Of a stretch of DNA of 64,000 bases, positions 16,671 through 24,871 are shown one piece after another. The notes below the pieces were generated by a model. The model searched no databases and was not told the origin of the DNA. It saw nothing but the letters and a program-made list of their open reading frames with translations. Where the stretch lies: contig JAEUVF010000008.1 in assembly GCA_016787265.1 (NCBI GenBank), forward strand, positions 62,001 to 126,000, in the 5' to 3' direction. How positions within the stretch are numbered: the stretch's first letter is position 1; every line of letters starts with the position of its first letter. Position numbers and translations under genes: made by a program. The DNA is from Flavipsychrobacter sp. GTDB taxonomy: Bacteria; Bacteroidota; Bacteroidia; Chitinophagales; Chitinophagaceae.

Positions 16671-17114
16671 ATGAACCTTATTCCATATGTGCTTGCATGC
16701 GCATTAATGCTGTCATGCAATAAATCGGTCAGTCGGCCTCCATCACCATCCAGTCCCAAGCCGGTTCCTGGGCAGGTGCAGTTTGAAATTTTTTCAGATC
16801 CTGGTATGAGAAAGGATAAACCTGTGATGATAGAGGCAGGAATCCGGTTGTCTATTCATCAGACCAGGCTTGATAATGCAATGCCTGTCATGATTTGGGA
16901 TACGCTTATCCCAATCCGGCAATTAATCAGTTATCCCGGACCCGAAGCTCCGCTGGTTATTGTAAGGCCAATAGAAATGGTTCGGGGAAAGAAGTTTTTT
17001 TATCATGTAAGTGCTCAAAAAATCTATCACCTGCATCAACAGATTAAAATAGAAGAATTAACCAGGGCGATTGATTCAGAACAGTTGGAGTCTATCCTTG
17101 CTATTGGCCTTTGA
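16671..17114 (+). CDS. Small lipoprotein of unknown function
   Basis: The 147-residue protein has a short lipoprotein signal with C16 (ALMLSC), a Pro/Ser-rich spacer (RPPSPSSPKPVPG) and a domain of about 110 residues with alternating beta-like strands. I do not recognise it. It precedes the 719-residue exported protein by 110 bases on the same strand, and the two may share a transcript, although two hairpins lie between them. Confidence 0.65.
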   Translation: MNLIPYVLACALMLSCNKSVSRPPSPSSPKPVPGQVQFEIFSDPGMRKDKPVMIEAGIRLSIHQTRLDNAMPVMIWDTLIPIRQLISYPGPEAPLVIVRPIEMVRGKKFFYHVSAQKIYHLHQQIKIEELTRAIDSEQLESILAIGL

Positions 17115-17133
17115 ACCTGGCCACTACCGATAC

Positions 17134-17218
17134 CTGCCTGCGGCGATCTCCCGAATTCTGATCCAATTTCTACGCTAGCAGGCAGAATGCAAATTTCAGC
17201 GTAACTTGAGGCTGAAAT
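17134..17218 (+). repeat. Two inverted repeats in the gap before the large exported protein
   Basis: CTGCCTGC (17134-17141) pairs with GCAGGCAG (17178-17185), and ATTTCAGC (17193-17200) pairs perfectly with GCTGAAAT (17211-17218). Neither is followed by a T run. They may be weak terminators, mRNA stability elements or chance. Confidence 0.5.
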
Positions 17219-17224
17219 CTAAAC

Positions 17225-19384
17225 ATGAGCTGTAGCGAGAGAATTTTACTTTTTTTATTTTACTTTTTTTATTTTTCCCAAACTGCATCTGCCCAGGCTA
17301 ACCTCGCTGAGGCCAATGCATTACTGGATGCTGAGCAGATACAGTACCGACAATTTCTCAATCAGTTCAAAGGAGAAGAGGGGATCAGAATCCGGATACG
17401 CGAATTTGCCTATTTTACGATCGATAGCTTACAGGCTGCATTTTCCGAAAGAGAGGAAGAAAAACCTAAAGAACGGATTAACAGTATAACCAGTCTCCGG
17501 TATTTTTTACAGGCACTCAGGTCCAGTTTACTTCAGCAATTGTACGATGTGTATGATATCCCGTATGCGTTGGAAAAATTTCCGGAAATAGCCCATGCTG
17601 TGGTAAATAATCTTCCCCTGCAGGATATAATGGCGGGATTTGGAGCCAAAAGGACCCAGCTAATGGCAGATGCTTTCAGGATATACCCGGTTGGAAAACG
17701 TTTGCAACAGCTTGCAGATGTTAGAAGAGTGGCGGTTGGTGCGGAGAACCTGATTCCTTTCCTGGAACGAAGACCTGATTTTCCCTATAAAGACACCGCA
17801 CTTGTTTTTATTGCAGAGCGAATTCCCTTGAAACTGGTTCAATATATCAATCAGCAACAAACGCCCCTGGCAACCTATATCAGAAGCGCTCATCACCCTT
17901 TAATTCAGGAACTGGTAAATATGGCCGGCAATCGCAATGTTGGAGAACTGGCTCATTTTGCATCCGGACTGGTTGAGAAAAAGTATACCATCGACAGTCT
18001 GCTGGCTATGCGCAGCTCCAATGTTAACGGGTATTATCAAACATTGGTGAATGCTATTCAGGATTTGCGCAGATCAAGACCAGCCGGTTCATCTGCCGGT
18101 ATGCAACCCGCTCTTCGTACAGCACTGCACGATAAAGCCATGGCTTTTTACATCAAACCAATTAATGATTTGCACGAAAATGGTCAGGCAACAAGATTTG
18201 CAAGCATTCAACCCCTCCGCACTATAGATCTCTATTATCTGATCACCACGGGTGAAGATGAATTATACACTTCCAGTTTTCTGGGAATCTATAGGAGGAT
18301 GATGCAGCAGGTTCCAGCAGGCCGGTCAGACAGCCTGATGGAAATGGTAGCATATGACCAGTTCAGAAAATTTATCAGGATATGCTCTCATTATAATGTG
18401 CTGGGTGATTTTCTTGCCAATATGCCTGAGCAGGAAAGAAAGCTTCTGTTATCCCGGTTTGTTTCCGGCATAGAAGCTGACAGGGAAAGTGGCCTTGAAG
18501 AAGCGATGGATGTAGCCGATGCGTTTATTAGTTTGTCATCCGATTCACTGGCAAATACTATTGTCGGAGAGCTGTTGGAGGAAAACCTTCGGCGGTGCAG
18601 GAATACAGATAATTTCTACGGTATTCGGCTTTACAAAATTTTGGATCAGATTTACCAGGTAGCAAACAATCCGGCTTCCCGTCAGGAACTTTTTGCACGC
18701 CTGGGAAATTATGATTTGCTCTCCCTTAAATCGATCATGGGTTCAGACCAGGTAATTCATCAGCTAGTTATATTTTATGGTGATGAAGATGGCAAGTCTA
18801 GTTATTCCAATTTTTTACAACTGTTCCGGGATACCTCCGTATGGGAAATTGCAAGGCTGCCCAAATGGGTTGAGATCTGTTCGAAAAATTCCCTGCAGCC
18901 TGTAACTATTTACGCCAACCAACCCCTTGACCATACCTTTCGGGAAGATGAAAAGGCGCAACAACAGTTGCTTGGATACCTGGCCCGGCAAAATATAAAA
19001 CCAGGGATTATTATTCACCGCGGCCATAGCTACCACCTTCCGACCACTTTGGGTTACCTCCAGCCTTATATGAAGCTGGCAATATTAGGGTCCTGCGGCG
19101 GGTATAAAAACCTGCTGACGGTAGCGGGAAAAAGTCCTGAAGCCCAGATTGTGGCCACCAAGCAAATAGGGTCAAAATTGATCAACGATCCTATGATTCA
19201 GGAGTTGAATGGGATGCTATTACAGGAACAGGATATTTACTGGCCGGATTTCTGGACCAAACTGAACGATCAGTTCAGCAAATCGGAAGCAACCCGTAAT
19301 CTTTTTGCAGAATACGTGCCACCTTACAGAAATCTGAGCCTGTTTGTGATTCGGCTATTCAATGACGATGCCGCTGTTCTATAA
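17225..19384 (+). CDS. Large exported protein with a possible caspase-like (clan CD) C-terminal domain
   Basis: The 719-residue protein has a signal peptide (hydrophobic FLFYFFYFS then TASAQA) and a long helical region to about residue 510 that I do not recognise. The last 200 residues alternate hydrophobic strands with polar loops: HQLVIFYGDEDG, LQPVTIYAN, PGIIIHRGHSYH (598-604) and MKLAILGSCGGYKN with C624, then AQIVATKQIGS. A strand ending in a His-Gly-type loop and the next strand ending in a Cys is the clan CD plan (caspases, CHAT, gingipains). This is my inference by pattern, not a database hit. Its start overlaps nothing; its end overlaps the convergent ArsC-like gene by 6 bases. Confidence 0.7.
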   Translation: MSCSERILLFLFYFFYFSQTASAQANLAEANALLDAEQIQYRQFLNQFKGEEGIRIRIREFAYFTIDSLQAAFSEREEEKPKERINSITSLRYFLQALRSSLLQQLYDVYDIPYALEKFPEIAHAVVNNLPLQDIMAGFGAKRTQLMADAFRIYPVGKRLQQLADVRRVAVGAENLIPFLERRPDFPYKDTALVFIAERIPLKLVQYINQQQTPLATYIRSAHHPLIQELVNMAGNRNVGELAHFASGLVEKKYTIDSLLAMRSSNVNGYYQTLVNAIQDLRRSRPAGSSAGMQPALRTALHDKAMAFYIKPINDLHENGQATRFASIQPLRTIDLYYLITTGEDELYTSSFLGIYRRMMQQVPAGRSDSLMEMVAYDQFRKFIRICSHYNVLGDFLANMPEQERKLLLSRFVSGIEADRESGLEEAMDVADAFISLSSDSLANTIVGELLEENLRRCRNTDNFYGIRLYKILDQIYQVANNPASRQELFARLGNYDLLSLKSIMGSDQVIHQLVIFYGDEDGKSSYSNFLQLFRDTSVWEIARLPKWVEICSKNSLQPVTIYANQPLDHTFREDEKAQQQLLGYLARQNIKPGIIIHRGHSYHLPTTLGYLQPYMKLAILGSCGGYKNLLTVAGKSPEAQIVATKQIGSKLINDPMIQELNGMLLQEQDIYWPDFWTKLNDQFSKSEATRNLFAEYVPPYRNLSLFVIRLFNDDAAVL

Positions 19385-19729
19385 AGCCTGCTTCAATGCT
19401 TCCACTACAGCCTTCGTATTTCCTATAAAAATTTGATTTCCAACAATAGCAACCGGACGTTTAAGAAAGGTATATTCTTCCAGAATAAGTCGCCGGTAAT
19501 CCTTTTCAGTCAGACTTTGCTCATGCAGTCCCATGCTTCGGTATTTCAGCGCGCGCCTGCTAAAGAGCGCCTCATAACTACCGGCCAGTTCTTTCATCTG
19601 ATCCAGTTGTCCCGGGGTGATGGGCTCAGTTTTGATGTCCTGCAGCTGGGCTTTCTTTTTTTCCGCACCTACTTCTTTCAGTATTTTCTGGCAGGTGTCA
19701 CAATTTCCAAGGTGATAGATCTTTTTCAT
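19379..19729 (-). CDS. ArsC/Spx-family thioredoxin-fold protein
   Basis: At 116 residues it has the expected family length, with the N-terminal strand MKKIYHLGNCDTCQKIL holding a CxxC pair (C10, C13), then PITPGQLDQM and FLKRPVAIVGNQIFIGN, the conserved RP region of ArsC-like proteins. Members are glutaredoxin-coupled arsenate reductases or Spx-type regulators. The CxxC rather than a lone Cys and absence of any ars genes nearby make an arsenate role unproven; a redox function is the safer reading. Confidence 0.8.
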   Translation of the reverse strand: MKKIYHLGNCDTCQKILKEVGAEKKKAQLQDIKTEPITPGQLDQMKELAGSYEALFSRRALKYRSMGLHEQSLTEKDYRRLILEEYTFLKRPVAIVGNQIFIGNTKAVVEALKQAL

Positions 19730-19766
19730 ATGCTTAATACCTGCAAATTAACAGTAGCCAGACAAT

Positions 19767-19797
19767 TTTGTTGATTGGGCATCCATTTCTACCTTTC
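19767..19797 (+). promoter_or_regulatory. Promoter of the DUF4440 gene
   Basis: TTTG at 19767-19770 and TACCTTTC at 19790-19797 are separated by exactly 19 bases, matching TTTG-N19-TAnnTTTG with one change. The ATG follows at 19812. Confidence 0.6.
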
Positions 19798-19811
19798 AGA
19801 AAATAACTTCC

Positions 19812-20234
19812 ATGAAAGTCCTACTGAGTCTTTTGTTGATTGGGTTGTCAACCATTGGTTTAGCACAGCATGCTGATGAACTGGCTATCCGAAAAGTATT
19901 ATCCGATCAGGAAACCGCCTGGAACAAGGGAGATATTGACGCTTTCATGGATGGTTACTGGAATTCCGATTCCCTGCTTTTTATTGGATCAGGCGGAGTT
20001 ACCTATGGTCATGCCAACACCCTGCAACGATATAAAACCAATTACAATTCCCAGGCAAAAATGGGAAAGTTGAAATTTAATCTGCTTCATATTATCCAAT
20101 TAGCTGCAGATTGCTGGATGATAGTTGGTAAATGGCAGCTTACCCGTGATGCAGGTGATATTGGTGGACACTTTACGCTCCTGTTCAGAAATATAGGGGG
20201 GAAATGGGTGATCGTTTCTGATCATACCAGTTGA
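19812..20234 (+). CDS. Exported DUF4440/SnoaL-like (NTF2 fold) protein
   Basis: A signal peptide (MKVLLSLLLIGLSTIGLAQ) is followed by a 120-residue NTF2-like domain: ADELAIRKVLSDQETAWNKGDIDAFMDGYW, a strand SLLFIGSGGVTYG, and a final GGHFTLLFRNIGGKWVIVSDHTS. This is the usual DUF4440 layout. These domains bind small ligands or have minor enzymatic roles; none can be chosen here. It ends one base before the convergent barrel-protein gene. Confidence 0.85.
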   Translation: MKVLLSLLLIGLSTIGLAQHADELAIRKVLSDQETAWNKGDIDAFMDGYWNSDSLLFIGSGGVTYGHANTLQRYKTNYNSQAKMGKLKFNLLHIIQLAADCWMIVGKWQLTRDAGDIGGHFTLLFRNIGGKWVIVSDHTS

Positions 20235-22652
20235 TCACCCACCTGCCCGAACACGATTCTGTTCTTCGCTTGCACCACTGTTTTTTCTTCTGGATTCACC
20301 CAGTTGTTTTCCAAAACGCCAGTTGAAGCTGATTGTTGCTACCCTGGTATCTCTGCTTTGATTGAATCTCTCCCGTACATTCTGATAGCGGATATCGCCC
20401 TGAATCTGTTGGGTAAAAAAGATATCCCTGACATTCAGACGGATCGTACCCTTGCCTTTCAGAATTTGCTTTCCAATACCTGCTGCAACTTGCCCAAAGC
20501 CATAAATGGTGAATTGCGCATCCCTGCTTTTTGCGTTGTAAAAACCAGATAACTCAGCGGACCAGCCTTTTGAAAATTTGAACTGGTTATTAATATTGCC
20601 GTTCCCACTGATCATTTCACTGTTAAAATCTGTATTCATTCCAACGCCCCTTACTTTCTGATAGGTGCCGGTAAGGTTGATGGTTGCAGACCACCATTTT
20701 GTTGGTTTTAATTGTGCCGTCAAACTCAAATTCAGGTTTTTCATATTGGCCAGGTTTCCTTCGGTTAAAATGGTTACCCTCCCTTCCGTTTTAAATATCT
20801 GGGAAAAATATTGCTTCGTATCGCCAAACTCCAGCGATGTTGTCAACCAATCTTTATAGGTATGCGATAACTGGAAATTCCAGGTAAACTGCGGTTGTAT
20901 ATAAGGGTTACCTACCTGGAAAGTATACTCATTAATAAAAAACAGGAAGGGGTTAAGTTGCTGGTAGGCAGGTCGATCAATTCTCCTGCCCGTTTGAACA
21001 GTGACTGTATGATTGGAGTCCAGTTCACGTGTAAGATATAAACTCGGAAACAGGCTGGCATAACTACGCCGGAAACTGGAATCGTTCTTTTCCGGATTAC
21101 CCAATTGATTGCCTTTATAAATGGTTTGCTCAAACCGGAGCCCACCCTGTAACGACCATTTCCCGATTTTTTTATTCGTATTCACATAACCGGCATAGAT
21201 CGATTCCTCATACAGGAAATGATTGGTTTTGCCATAATCCGGTATCCAGTTGCTTCCCGCCGAATTGAAATAGTTGGCCTGGTTATTTGTTTTTACCCGG
21301 CTGGCTTTCAGTCCGGCTTCCAGTTTCCATTCCCCTTTCAAAGTGGTGTTATAATCAGTTTTAGCAGTGTAAATATGAATAGAGGCTGGCAAATCACCTC
21401 TGAGGAATCCATCGCTGACGAGGGTTTCATCTGCTAATGATATGGTATTATGAAAAAGCTGGTTATTCGTCATGTCGTAATGCATATAATCCAGATCGGC
21501 AGTGAGTTCTGAACTCTTATTGATAGTATGCCTCAGGCTCAGATTGATGGTTCCATTGATCCATTTATTTGAGTTTTTACTGCTGGTTTGTACGGTAGAA
21601 TCAATAACACGATCCGCATCCATTAAATACCCTGCACTGAGACTGTTGTATTTCCTGGGAGATATAAAACCGGTACTTGTAATCCCAACTGTGGTCTTTT
21701 TATTTACACTATAATCAACACCGACTTTTAGTGAATTGTTATTTCCATTCATGCGCAACATGGTTGGCTGATCAAAATAGCCGGTATGTTTCCCCTCCTG
21801 ATTTAAATAAGTTCGTTTAATATACAGGTCGTTGAAATTTTTATTAGCATTCTGGCTATAGTTCAGAAAGAGGTTGAATTTTTCATTTCTGTAATTAAGA
21901 TTCAATCCGTTATTGGTTTTGTAATAAGCTCCCTGGCCATATGAGAGATTCAGACTTCCATTCCATCCTCGTTGTTTATTCTTTTTTGTTTTGATATTGA
22001 TGATGCCCGAGTTTCCGGCAGCATCATATTTAGCAGGTGGATTCGTCATGATTTCAATCTGATCCAGTTGATTGGCCATCATATTGTTGAGCAGGTTAAC
22101 CAGGTCTGTTCCGGATAAATAACTGGGCTTGCCATCAATCAGCACAAGCACACCTTGTTTGCCTTTGAGACTTATATTTCCGTCCCGGTCAACTGAAATG
22201 CCAGGTGATTTTTCCAGCACTTCCATGGCCGTGGCTCCGGCATTTGAAATACCGGCATCTACATTTACGATGGTTCTGTCGGGTTTCACTTCAATCAAAC
22301 GTTTGCTGGCTGTTACTGTAACAGCAGTTAATTCATCGGAACTTTTGGTTAGCGGAACTGCTTTCAGGTCGTATGTTTCATTTTCATTTTGAAGGATGAA
22401 GGGGTTCGAGTAAAATGGTTTAAAACCAACTGCTGTCACTTGAACCAGGTATTCTCCGCTGCTGATCTGATCAATTTCGAAAAGCCCGGAAGCACCGGCT
22501 ACTGCCAGTTTCACGAGACTGGAATCTGTTGCCTTCAATAAACTGATGGTAGCTCCTTCCACAGCCTGTCCTTTCACCTTTGCTGTTTGTTGGGCAAAAA
22601 CAATGGTGTTCATCAGTAGCATCAGCATCAGGAACGAGAATCGATACAGCAT
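20235..22652 (-). CDS. Outer-membrane beta-barrel protein with carboxypeptidase-like and plug domains
   Basis: The 805-residue protein has a signal peptide (MLYRFSFLMLMLLMNTIVFA), a carboxypeptidase-regulatory-like beta-sandwich (about 25-105), a TonB-receptor plug (VTASKRLIEVKPDRTIVNVD, then LIDGKPSYLSG and MTNPPAKYDAAGNSGIINI) and a large barrel with many aromatic-ended strands to a C-terminal region ending in a short Arg/Ser-rich tail. This matches the Bacteroidota OMP_b-brl_3 family, related to TonB-dependent receptors. The substrate is unknown. It is divergent from the ECF sigma gene across 202 bases, which makes it a candidate regulatory target. Confidence 0.9.
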   Translation of the reverse strand: MLYRFSFLMLMLLMNTIVFAQQTAKVKGQAVEGATISLLKATDSSLVKLAVAGASGLFEIDQISSGEYLVQVTAVGFKPFYSNPFILQNENETYDLKAVPLTKSSDELTAVTVTASKRLIEVKPDRTIVNVDAGISNAGATAMEVLEKSPGISVDRDGNISLKGKQGVLVLIDGKPSYLSGTDLVNLLNNMMANQLDQIEIMTNPPAKYDAAGNSGIINIKTKKNKQRGWNGSLNLSYGQGAYYKTNNGLNLNYRNEKFNLFLNYSQNANKNFNDLYIKRTYLNQEGKHTGYFDQPTMLRMNGNNNSLKVGVDYSVNKKTTVGITSTGFISPRKYNSLSAGYLMDADRVIDSTVQTSSKNSNKWINGTINLSLRHTINKSSELTADLDYMHYDMTNNQLFHNTISLADETLVSDGFLRGDLPASIHIYTAKTDYNTTLKGEWKLEAGLKASRVKTNNQANYFNSAGSNWIPDYGKTNHFLYEESIYAGYVNTNKKIGKWSLQGGLRFEQTIYKGNQLGNPEKNDSSFRRSYASLFPSLYLTRELDSNHTVTVQTGRRIDRPAYQQLNPFLFFINEYTFQVGNPYIQPQFTWNFQLSHTYKDWLTTSLEFGDTKQYFSQIFKTEGRVTILTEGNLANMKNLNLSLTAQLKPTKWWSATINLTGTYQKVRGVGMNTDFNSEMISGNGNINNQFKFSKGWSAELSGFYNAKSRDAQFTIYGFGQVAAGIGKQILKGKGTIRLNVRDIFFTQQIQGDIRYQNVRERFNQSRDTRVATISFNWRFGKQLGESRRKNSGASEEQNRVRAGG

Positions 22653-22854
22653 GTCAGGTTATTTGGATGCAAAATTTCAACTCTCTGGAGCTTACCGGAA
22701 CCGAATTGGGATAGCGGGTCATATTATTCTTTCAATGCACAAGCGGTGAAAATCAAGTATGAAAGGTTTCGCCTGGTTTGAAAAAAAATTGCGTGAGTTG
22801 TAATTTCCAAAGGAGATTTGATACCAATTGAAAAATAGCTGACCGGCACAGACT

Positions 22855-23340
22855 ATGGAGGAGGACTTGTTTTTATCAGAAATCAAAGCTAACCAGGGAA
22901 TTATCTTTAAGGTAGTATCCCTTTATGCTGCAGATCCGGAAGAAAAAAAGGATCTGTACCAGGAAATCCTGCTTCAGTGTTGGAAGGGCCGGTTACAGTT
23001 TCGCGGGGATTCCAAATTCAGCACCTGGCTTTACAGAATAAGTTTGAATACTGTACTCACCAGTAACCGTAAAAAAACGGTAATTGAATACAAGGAATTA
23101 CTTCCGGAATCAGATCAGCAGGCTCCTGTACAGATTGAAAACGAAAATTCGCTGGCACTGCAGCAGGCCATTCGTCAGCTTACCGATTCTGACCGGGCTA
23201 TCATTTTACTCTACCTGGAAGGCTATTCGAACCAGGAAATAGCAGACTGGATGGGGATCTCTCCAAATAACCTCGCCGTAAAAATGTACCGGATCCGTCA
23301 ACGATTATCGAATCTTTTAAAAGCACCGCATCATGACTGA
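22855..23340 (+). CDS. ECF-type RNA polymerase sigma factor
   Basis: At 161 residues it has both sigma-70 regions of the extracytoplasmic-function class: region 2 (GIIFKVVSLYAADPEEKKDLYQEI and KFSTWLYRISLNTVLT) and region 4 (LTDSDRAIILLYLEGYSNQEIADWMGISPNNLAVKMYRIRQRL) with its helix-turn-helix. It should direct polymerase to a small regulon. The next gene overlaps it by 8 bases, so the two are translated together and the partner is the obvious candidate for control of this sigma factor. Confidence 0.93.
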   Translation: MEEDLFLSEIKANQGIIFKVVSLYAADPEEKKDLYQEILLQCWKGRLQFRGDSKFSTWLYRISLNTVLTSNRKKTVIEYKELLPESDQQAPVQIENENSLALQQAIRQLTDSDRAIILLYLEGYSNQEIADWMGISPNNLAVKMYRIRQRLSNLLKAPHHD

Positions 23341-23944
23341 ACAAACAAACTGGCAGGATTGGAATCCGGAAGATGCGGATCTGTCCAGGCTCCTTAAGCC
23401 GGGCAGGATTCAGCGCATTCAGCCTGCCCATCCCTTGATGAAATTGAAGAAGGCCTTATTGATGAATATGATTTGGGGTATCCTGATTCTGGTGTTTTAT
23501 ATTTTCATCGTTGGCATTTTTCCCTATTGGCCAATTCTTCTAACCATAGTTATTACAATTGCTTTTACGGTTTACGTATTGCTCAAGGCATGGAAATTAT
23601 ACTCGTCCATTCAAACTACTGTTTCTGCCACAAGACCGATTTTAGCTGAATTGCGCATGCATCATAGTGAAATCTCAGACTGGGGGCGTGTTCAGCAAAA
23701 ATTAGGGTTGCTTGTATACCCTTTTGCTGCTGCCGGAGGGTACCTGTGTGGTGGAATTCTTGGTTCAGGAAAAACGATTGAAGAACTGATGTCCAAGCCC
23801 CTTTTTGTATATGCACTTCCCATTACCCTGCTCGTTTTGGTTCCTGTTTGCTATTGGCTCGCGAAATGGATGTTCAATAAGGCCTTTGGGAAACATCTTC
23901 GTTCACTGGAGGGAATCATTCACTCGCTTGAAGTGGACAATTAG
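23333..23944 (+). CDS. Four-helix membrane protein, candidate anti-sigma factor
   Basis: The protein (203 residues) has a cytoplasmic N-terminal tail of about 45 residues (TNWQDWNPEDADLSRLLKPGRIQRI), two close hydrophobic helices around 47-85, a soluble stretch of about 40 residues and two more helices around 130-175. It lacks a visible zinc-binding HxxxCxxC anti-sigma motif. Translational overlap with the ECF sigma gene and the membrane topology fit a membrane-bound anti-sigma protein of a non-standard type. The function is inferred from position only. Confidence 0.75.
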   Translation: MTEQTNWQDWNPEDADLSRLLKPGRIQRIQPAHPLMKLKKALLMNMIWGILILVFYIFIVGIFPYWPILLTIVITIAFTVYVLLKAWKLYSSIQTTVSATRPILAELRMHHSEISDWGRVQQKLGLLVYPFAAAGGYLCGGILGSGKTIEELMSKPLFVYALPITLLVLVPVCYWLAKWMFNKAFGKHLRSLEGIIHSLEVDN

Positions 23945-23973
23945 TAGTAAATTTTCTTTTCAAATGCCAGCTT

Positions 23974-24828
23974 ATGGACCAGCGAATTATCCAGTTGTAT
24001 GATGAGTATACACATCGCCCGCTCACCCGGGAACAGTTTCTGAAAGGCCTGATTGCACTCACTGGTAGCGCTGCAGCAGCAACAACAATTCTTCCCTTGC
24101 TGGAAGGAAATTACCAGGTAGCTGAGACAATAGCAGAAAATGAGTTGTATACGGAACGAGTTGAATATCCCAGCCCTTTTGGTACTATGAAGGGCTATCT
24201 CGCAAAACCAAAAACCGGTAACAGATTTCCCGCAGTTATTGTTATTCACGAGAACCGTGGTTTGAATGCTCATATTGAAGATGTAACCAGACGAGTTGCT
24301 GCGGCAGGATATCTGGCCCTTGCGCCCGATGGCTTGTCGCCGCTGGGTGGTACTCCTTCCAACGAGGATGAGGCCCGTCAGTTGTTTCCTCAATTAAAAG
24401 CAGAGGAAAATACCGCAAGGTTTGGTGCGGCCGTTCCCTATTTAAACAAGCGGGCTGATTGTGCCGGAAGTGTAGGTGCGGTTGGTTTTTGCTGGGGTGG
24501 TGCGATGGCCAACCAACTTGCAGTTACCGTTCCTGAATTGAAAGCTGCTGTCGCTTATTATGGACGGCAGCCCGATGCTGCACAGGTTTCTGCGATAAAA
24601 GCTGCTGTGCAATTGCATTATGCAGAACTGGATGAAAGAGTAAATGCTGGTATTGCCAATTATGAGGCTGCGTTGAAAGCCAATAATATCCTTTACGAGT
24701 TATATCTCTATAAAGGCGCGCAACATGCTTTTCATAATGATACTTCCTCAGCAAGATATAATAAAGAAGCCGCTACTCTTGCCTGGTCAAGAACGCTGGC
24801 ATTTTTTGAAAAACACCTGCGCACCTGA
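23974..24828 (+). CDS. Dienelactone hydrolase family protein
   Basis: An alpha/beta hydrolase with the dienelactone hydrolase triad: C173 in GFCWGG, D220 in ELDERV and H251 in AQHAFHND, plus the IHENRGL motif near residue 91. The first 45 residues include a hydrophobic stretch (FLKGLIALTGSAAAATTILPLL) that could be a signal or anchor, so the enzyme may be exported. Family members hydrolyse lactones or esters; the substrate is unknown. It begins 29 bases after the candidate anti-sigma gene and may belong to the same operon. Confidence 0.88.
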   Translation: MDQRIIQLYDEYTHRPLTREQFLKGLIALTGSAAAATTILPLLEGNYQVAETIAENELYTERVEYPSPFGTMKGYLAKPKTGNRFPAVIVIHENRGLNAHIEDVTRRVAAAGYLALAPDGLSPLGGTPSNEDEARQLFPQLKAEENTARFGAAVPYLNKRADCAGSVGAVGFCWGGAMANQLAVTVPELKAAVAYYGRQPDAAQVSAIKAAVQLHYAELDERVNAGIANYEAALKANNILYELYLYKGAQHAFHNDTSSARYNKEAATLAWSRTLAFFEKHLRT

Positions 24829-24871
24829 TATGGCAATTTAATAGCGGCTTCTGTTCTAAGTTCGACGGCTT

